DNA of 26,239 nucleotides from Xylophilus ampelinus (GTDB lineage Bacteria; Pseudomonadota; Gammaproteobacteria; Burkholderiales; Burkholderiaceae_C). Made by a program: the position numbers and the translations under genes. Shown one piece after another: positions 22,532 to 26,239 of this stretch. How positions within the stretch are numbered: position 1 is the stretch's first letter; each line of letters begins with the position of its first letter. The notes under the pieces are model-generated. The model saw nothing but the letters and a program-made list of their open reading frames with translations. It did not search any database and was not told the DNA's origin. The stretch lies in contig NZ_CABFMN010000132.1 in NCBI RefSeq assembly GCF_901875635.1, positions 1-26,239 of the forward strand, read 5' to 3'.

Positions 22532-22849
22532 ATGACCGACACCGCCTGCATCGTCATGACCACCGCCGGCACCGAGGACGAGGCCGACCAGCTCGCCGAC
22601 GCCATCGTCGAGGCCCGCCTCGCGGCCTGCGTGCAGATCCAGCGGGTGCGAAGCGTCTACGCCTGGCAGGGCGAGACCAAGCGCGAGCCCGAATGGCTGC
22701 TCATGGCCAAGACGCGCACCGGCCGCTTCGCCGAGCTCGAGGCCTTTATCCGCGAACGCCACAGCTACGAACTGCCCGAGGTCGTGCAGCTGCCCATCAC
22801 TGCGGGCTCGGCGGCGTACCTGCGCTGGGTGGGCGAGGCGACGACCTGA
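22532..22849 (+). CDS. cutA: Divalent-cation tolerance protein CutA
   Basis: 105 residues, the usual size, from ATG 22532 with AGGAG upstream. CutA1 motifs are present: ARLAACVQI with C33, RSVYAWQGE (39-48), EWLLMAKT and RERHSYELPEVVQLP (H77), and Tyr-Leu-Trp near the C-terminus. CutA is a trimeric ferredoxin-like cytoplasmic protein linked to copper and other metal tolerance; its exact role is still unclear. It converges with the histidine-phosphatase-family gene after only 12 bases. Confidence 0.95.
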   Translation: MTDTACIVMTTAGTEDEADQLADAIVEARLAACVQIQRVRSVYAWQGETKREPEWLLMAKTRTGRFAELEAFIRERHSYELPEVVQLPITAGSAAYLRWVGEATT

Positions 22850-22861
22850 GGACTCGCGCGC

Positions 22862-23536
22862 TCAGGAGTAGGTGACCCAGTCCTCGTAGGCCGGGCCGTC
22901 CAGATGCGGCAGCGTGTTGTAGGTCACCAGCATGTGCCGCTTGGGCGTGAAGGCGAACTCGGTCACCGAGGTGTTGCGGATGCGCAGGTTCAGCTCGATC
23001 GTGGTCTCGGCGCTGGTGCCCAGCACGTGGCCGACCGCCGTCGAGATCGGCCCGCCGCTGCTCACCACCAGCACCTTGGCGCCGTGGTGGCGGTCGCGCA
23101 CGTGGTCCAGCGCCGTGGTCACGCCGGCCAGGAAGTCGATGTAGCTGGGCATGCCGACAGGCTCGGTGCGGCCCTGCATCCAGGCCGAGAGGCCGTCGCG
23201 CAGCAGCCGGAAGTGCTTGCGGTACAGCTCCGGCGTGTCGGGCTTCTCGAGCTTGCCGGGGTGGATGGTCGCGACGATGGCTTCGCTGTCGTACTCGTTC
23301 AGGCCCGGCCACGGCAGCACGTCGTGGTCCGTCAGGCCCAGGCCTTTCGCGATGCCTTCCCAGGTCTCGCGGTGGCGGCGCAGCGTGCCGGTGATGACGG
23401 CATCGAAGCGCATGCCGCGCTCGCGCCAGTACTCGCCCAGCCGCACGGCCTGACGGTGGCCCAGTTCGCTGAGTTTGTCGTAATCGTCTGCGCCGAAGGA
23501 GGCCTGGCCGTGGCGCACGAGGTAGAGCGTTCCCAT
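22862..23536 (-). CDS. Histidine phosphatase (phosphoglycerate-mutase) family protein
   Basis: 224 residues from ATG 23536 (MGTLYLVRHGQASFG); the frame extends upstream but without coding character. The first catalytic motif is intact, with R8 and H9. LSELGHRQAVRLGEYW and TGTLRRHRETW carry the next family positions. The second catalytic His, normally in a SHGG motif, is replaced: the segment reads LVVSSGGPIS (S160 in its place). It might be a catalytically altered phosphatase or a binding protein. It is adjacent to, and convergent with, cutA. Confidence 0.88.
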   Translation of the reverse strand: MGTLYLVRHGQASFGADDYDKLSELGHRQAVRLGEYWRERGMRFDAVITGTLRRHRETWEGIAKGLGLTDHDVLPWPGLNEYDSEAIVATIHPGKLEKPDTPELYRKHFRLLRDGLSAWMQGRTEPVGMPSYIDFLAGVTTALDHVRDRHHGAKVLVVSSGGPISTAVGHVLGTSAETTIELNLRIRNTSVTEFAFTPKRHMLVTYNTLPHLDGPAYEDWVTYS

Positions 23537-23682
23537 GCGCCCGATTCTCGCGAGCGCTCCCGCCGGCTTTGTCCCGGCGGCGACCCTTCGGGGGCGCCCC
23601 AGTCGCACGCGAGACGCCTTGCCGTGCGGCGGGACTGTGACTTTTTTCTGTGGTCGCCCGCTTTCTCCGAGCGCATGGGCTG

Positions 23683-23697
23683 ACGAGTTAAACTCGT
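23683..23697. promoter_or_regulatory. Palindrome in the autotransporter promoter region
   Basis: ACGAGTT-A-AACTCGT is a perfect 7-bp inverted repeat around one base, about 90 bases ahead of the autotransporter start. A weak sigma-70-like pair (CTGACG at 23680, TAATAC at 23703, 17-base spacing) brackets it, so a bound dimer would block or recruit polymerase. The promoter call is weak. The remaining intergenic sequence 23537-23682 holds a GC-rich inverted repeat (CCGCCGG/CCGGCGG, 23560-23580) and no gene. Confidence 0.45.
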
Positions 23698-23727
23698 TAA
23701 AGTAATACTTCAGTTTTCTTTTTTCGG

Positions 23728-23764
23728 AACCGTCGCGCGCATCGGCACTGATGCGCCGACGGTT
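23728..23764 (+). promoter_or_regulatory. Long hairpin in the autotransporter leader
   Basis: AACCGTCG-c-GCGCATC (23728-23743) pairs with GATGCGC-CGACGGTT (23750-23764): 15 pairs with one bulged C and a six-base loop. It ends ten bases ahead of the AAAGGG ribosome-binding site (23774-23779) and has no following T-run, so it is more likely a leader RNA structure affecting translation or stability than a terminator. Confidence 0.5.
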
Positions 23765-23786
23765 TCGGCCTTCAAAGGGTCTACAC

Positions 23787-26239
23787 GTGAACAAATGTTA
23801 TAGAAGTCGGTGGAACGCGGCGCTGGGCACTTGGGTCGCGGCCCCTGAAACCAGCCGTCGCCACGGGCGTTCCGGCCGGGCGGTCCTGCCGCTGGCAGTC
23901 CTTGCGCTCGCCCTGCCTGCGCTCGGCCTTGCGCAGACGACCATCAACCCCGGCGACAACCTGTTCGTGACGAATCCGTCGGCACAGGTGACCGGAACAC
24001 TGACCATCAATGGCGGCACCCTGGGCGGCAACGTCGACATTCCCAACCCCGTGACGATCAACGGGAGTTTCGTCATCGATCCGCGCGATGGCGGCGGGAG
24101 TTCGGCGTCAGCGAATGGCGGCTTGCTGCTCGGGGGCGACGTGGCGCTCAACGGCACGCCGACGATCAGTTTCATCACGCCCCCCAACTCGCTGTCGTAC
24201 CTTCTGAGTTTTCGCGGCACCCTCTCGGGCAATTCGGGCCTGACCATCGAGTCGAACGCGGCCGCTCCGGAATGGGGCGACGTCGATTTCATCGGCACCG
24301 CTTCCAACACCTACACCGGCCTCACCACGGTCCGCGGCAACGCGGTGCTGGCGCTGCGCCGCACTGGCGGCGCCACCTCGATCGCGGGCGACCTGCTGGT
24401 CGATGGCACGTCCACGGTCGGTGTCGAACAGAGCGAGCAGATCGCCGACAACGCCACCGTCACCGTCAACAGCCAGGGCGGTGCCAAGCAGGGCTTCGCC
24501 GTACCGCTGCCGGGGCTGGTGTTCTACGCGCCCAACCTCACCGAGACCATCGGCACGCTCAACGGCAACGGCACGGTCGGCCTGGGGTCGAGCACGCTGG
24601 CAGTGGGCGCCGGCGACTTCAGCGGCGCGATCGGCGACCCGTCGGTGACCCATCCCGGCACCGGGGTCGCCTCGGGCACCGGCGGCAAGCTCGTCAAGTA
24701 CGGCCCCGGCGTGCTGACGCTGAGCGGTGCCAACACCTATTCGGGCGGCACGACACTGAATGCGGGCACGCTGCTGGCCAACAACGACAGTGCGCTGGGC
24801 ACCGGCGTGCTCGCCATCAACGGCGGGGCGCTGGGGACGGGCCTTGCGGCCACGACGCTGGCCAACGCCGTCACGGCGACCGGCGGGTTCGACATGCTCA
24901 CCACCGCCGCAGGCAACGCCAGCCTCACGCTCAACGGCAACGTGGCACTGAACGGCCCGGTGCGCATCAACGGCGCGTCCGCCGGCGAAAGCACCTTCGG
25001 CTTCGGCGGCGCGATCAGCGGCGGCCAGGGCCTGACCTTCGATGCGACCGGCAGCGGCGCCAACACCTTCAACCTCTTCGGCGCCATCAGCAACGGCTAC
25101 GGCGGCCCGACGACTGTCCAGGGCAATGCCACGCTGATGCTGTCCAAGAGCAACGGCGCGACGGCCATCCCCGGCGACCTCGCCGTCAACGGCACGGCGT
25201 CGACCCTGGTCGCGGGCAGCGAGCAGATCGCCGACGGCGCCACCGTCACCGTCAACAGCACCGGCCATGCGACGCCGCTCGCCGGGACGACGCTGCCGCT
25301 CGAAGGGTTCGCGCTGTACAGCAGCGCGGCACCCGTCACCGAAACCATCGGCGCGCTGCAGGGCAGCGGCTCGGTCGGGCTCGGGGCGGGCACGCTGCGC
25401 GTCGGCGCGGGCGACTTCTCCGGAGCGATCTCCGACGGCACCTCGGCCGCTGCGCTGAGCGGGCCGAACACCATCGGCGGCAAGCTCGAGAAATACGGCC
25501 CCGGCACCCTGATCCTCAGCGGCGCCAACAGCTATACCGGCGCCACCACCGTCGGCGGAGGCACGCTGCGGGCGGGCGCCGCCAACACCTTCGCGCCGAC
25601 GAGCGCCTACACGGTGGCGAGCGGCGCAACCCTGGACTTGGCCGGTCACAGTCAGACCATTGCCTCGATGGCGAACAGCGGCACGGTGTCTCTGCTGGGC
25701 AGCGCGCCGGGCACCATGCTCACCGTGAACGGCCCCTGGGTCGGCAGCGGCGGCCTGCTGTCGATCGGCACCGCCCTGGGCGACAGCGCCAGCGTGAGCG
25801 ACCGGCTCGTCCTCAACGGCCCCGGCGCCGTCGCCAGCGGTACAACCAACCTCCAGGTCACCAACCTGGGCGGACTCGGTGCGCTGACCACGGGCAACGG
25901 CATCGAGGTCGTCAGCGCCACCAACGGCGCCACCACCACCGCGCAGACCACGAAGAGCGCCTTCAGCCTCGTGGGCGGCCATGTGGATGCCGGCGCCTAC
26001 GAGTACCGGCTCTATGCGGCCGATGCCAGCGGGGCGGGCGAGAACTGGTTCCTGCGCTCCACCACCGCCGTCACCCCGCCCGCCAGTGGCGGTGGCGGCA
26101 ACGGCGGCGGCACGCCCTCCACGCCCTCCGCTCCTGCCGTGAACGTGCCCACCTACCGCGCGGACGTCCCCCTGTACGCCGCCTTGCCCGAGCAGTTGCG
26201 CCAGTCCAACCTGGCCATGCTGGGCAACATGCACCAGCG
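23787..26239 (+). CDS. Type V autotransporter (ESPR signal, duplicated passenger), 3' end missing
   Basis: 817 complete codons starting at GTG 23787, with AAAGGG seven bases upstream; the frame stays open to the right edge. The N-terminus MNKCYRSRWNAALGTWVA is an extended signal peptide region (ESPR), followed by a hydrophobic core and ALGLAQ cleavage site near residue 49. The passenger is a Gly/Asn/Thr-rich right-handed beta-helix with PATR-type repeats (LVKYGPGVLTLSGANTYSGG and LEKYGPGTLILSGANSYTGA). Residues 174-331 and 436-596 are two related copies of a 160-residue unit. A Gly/Pro/Ser linker (765-784) precedes VPTYRADVPLYAALPEQLR, the usual start of the pre-barrel helix/autochaperone region; the beta-barrel itself is outside the window. 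It is probably surface-exposed or adhesive. Confidence 0.9.
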   Translation, partial: MNKCYRSRWNAALGTWVAAPETSRRHGRSGRAVLPLAVLALALPALGLAQTTINPGDNLFVTNPSAQVTGTLTINGGTLGGNVDIPNPVTINGSFVIDPRDGGGSSASANGGLLLGGDVALNGTPTISFITPPNSLSYLLSFRGTLSGNSGLTIESNAAAPEWGDVDFIGTASNTYTGLTTVRGNAVLALRRTGGATSIAGDLLVDGTSTVGVEQSEQIADNATVTVNSQGGAKQGFAVPLPGLVFYAPNLTETIGTLNGNGTVGLGSSTLAVGAGDFSGAIGDPSVTHPGTGVASGTGGKLVKYGPGVLTLSGANTYSGGTTLNAGTLLANNDSALGTGVLAINGGALGTGLAATTLANAVTATGGFDMLTTAAGNASLTLNGNVALNGPVRINGASAGESTFGFGGAISGGQGLTFDATGSGANTFNLFGAISNGYGGPTTVQGNATLMLSKSNGATAIPGDLAVNGTASTLVAGSEQIADGATVTVNSTGHATPLAGTTLPLEGFALYSSAAPVTETIGALQGSGSVGLGAGTLRVGAGDFSGAISDGTSAAALSGPNTIGGKLEKYGPGTLILSGANSYTGATTVGGGTLRAGAANTFAPTSAYTVASGATLDLAGHSQTIASMANSGTVSLLGSAPGTMLTVNGPWVGSGGLLSIGTALGDSASVSDRLVLNGPGAVASGTTNLQVTNLGGLGALTTGNGIEVVSATNGATTTAQTTKSAFSLVGGHVDAGAYEYRLYAADASGAGENWFLRSTTAVTPPASGGGGNGGGTPSTPSAPAVNVPTYRADVPLYAALPEQLRQSNLAMLGNMHQ
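24306..24779 (+). repeat. Passenger repeat unit, copy 1
   Basis: Encodes about 158 residues beginning NTYTGLTTVRGNAVLALRRT. It aligns with copy 2 (25092-25574): SEQIADNATVTVN against SEQIADGATVTVN, VTETIGALQGSG against LTETIGTLNGNG, and VGAGDFSGAI in both. It ends at the PATR-type motif TLSGANTYSGGTTLNAGTLLA. Confidence 0.8.
25092..25574 (+). repeat. Passenger repeat unit, copy 2
   Basis: About 161 residues beginning NGYGGPTTVQGNATLMLSKS and ending with ILSGANSYTGATTVGGGTLRA. It is clearly homologous to copy 1 (24306-24779) but has diverged, so the duplication is not recent. The two copies are separated by about 104 residues of unrelated beta-helix sequence. Confidence 0.8.

Noticed and set aside
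24108..26234. 708-codon minus-strand frame
   Set aside because: It is antisense to the autotransporter; the Gly/Ala/Arg pattern mirrors the repetitive passenger codons, not a real protein.
1..26239. CRISPR array, rRNA, tRNA or complete insertion sequence
   Set aside because: I saw no regularly spaced direct repeats, no tRNA cloverleaf or rRNA motifs, and no transposase-like gene in the window.

Overview
This window looks like chromosomal DNA from a high-GC betaproteobacterium, most likely a Comamonadaceae member (Variovorax/Acidovorax-like). The clues are gene content (hemE-priA, DsbD of ScsB type, KaiC-like ATPase, ESPR-type autotransporter), strong G/C third-position bias, and a dispersed repeat with the core 'ATAGCTGCTCGCGCCC' that I associate with Comamonadaceae genomes. 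The assignment is made from memory, not from a search.

Layout, left to right. (1) 1-1958: priA (5' end of the gene only, cut by the window edge) and hemE, both minus, separated by a 375-bp low-GC gap with two DnaA-box matches, an AT-rich GATCTTTTT stretch and a perfect dyad. (2) 2025-3610: a compositionally different lipoprotein gene of unknown function, followed by degenerate remnants of the 3' ends of two genes whose intact relatives lie in this window (the lipoprotein and the redoxin). (3) 3698-8241, minus: a CitA-like citrate/H+ symporter, an exported redoxin and a full-length DsbD/ScsB-type thiol reductase; the last two plausibly form a periplasmic thiol-redox pair. (4) 8406-12801: alanyl-tRNA editing protein, a lipoprotein PQQ-type sugar dehydrogenase, a small coiled-coil membrane protein, a creatininase-family amidohydrolase and a PEBP-family protein. 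(5) 12912-16856, plus: a double-domain KaiC-like ATPase, a hybrid histidine kinase beginning with a pseudo-receiver, a YeaQ/YmgE-type small membrane protein and a PaaI-type thioesterase. (6) 17062-22452: a minus-strand cluster DUF3100-like membrane protein > M20 amidohydrolase > L-serine dehydratase, divergent from a LysR regulator that overlaps a GIY-YIG-like gene; the shared promoter region carries a 7-bp dyad containing T-N11-A. (7) 22532-26239: cutA, a histidine-phosphatase-family protein lacking the usual second histidine, and the first 817 codons of a large autotransporter with an internally duplicated passenger, running off the right edge.

The best candidates for undescribed biology are the LysR / DUF3100 / M20 / SdaA module (which reads as uptake, hydrolysis and deamination of an N-acylated serine-like compound), the KaiC-like ATPase next to a pseudo-receiver histidine kinase, and the DnaA-box-bearing gap between hemE and priA. 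All functional links are inferred from adjacency and motifs.
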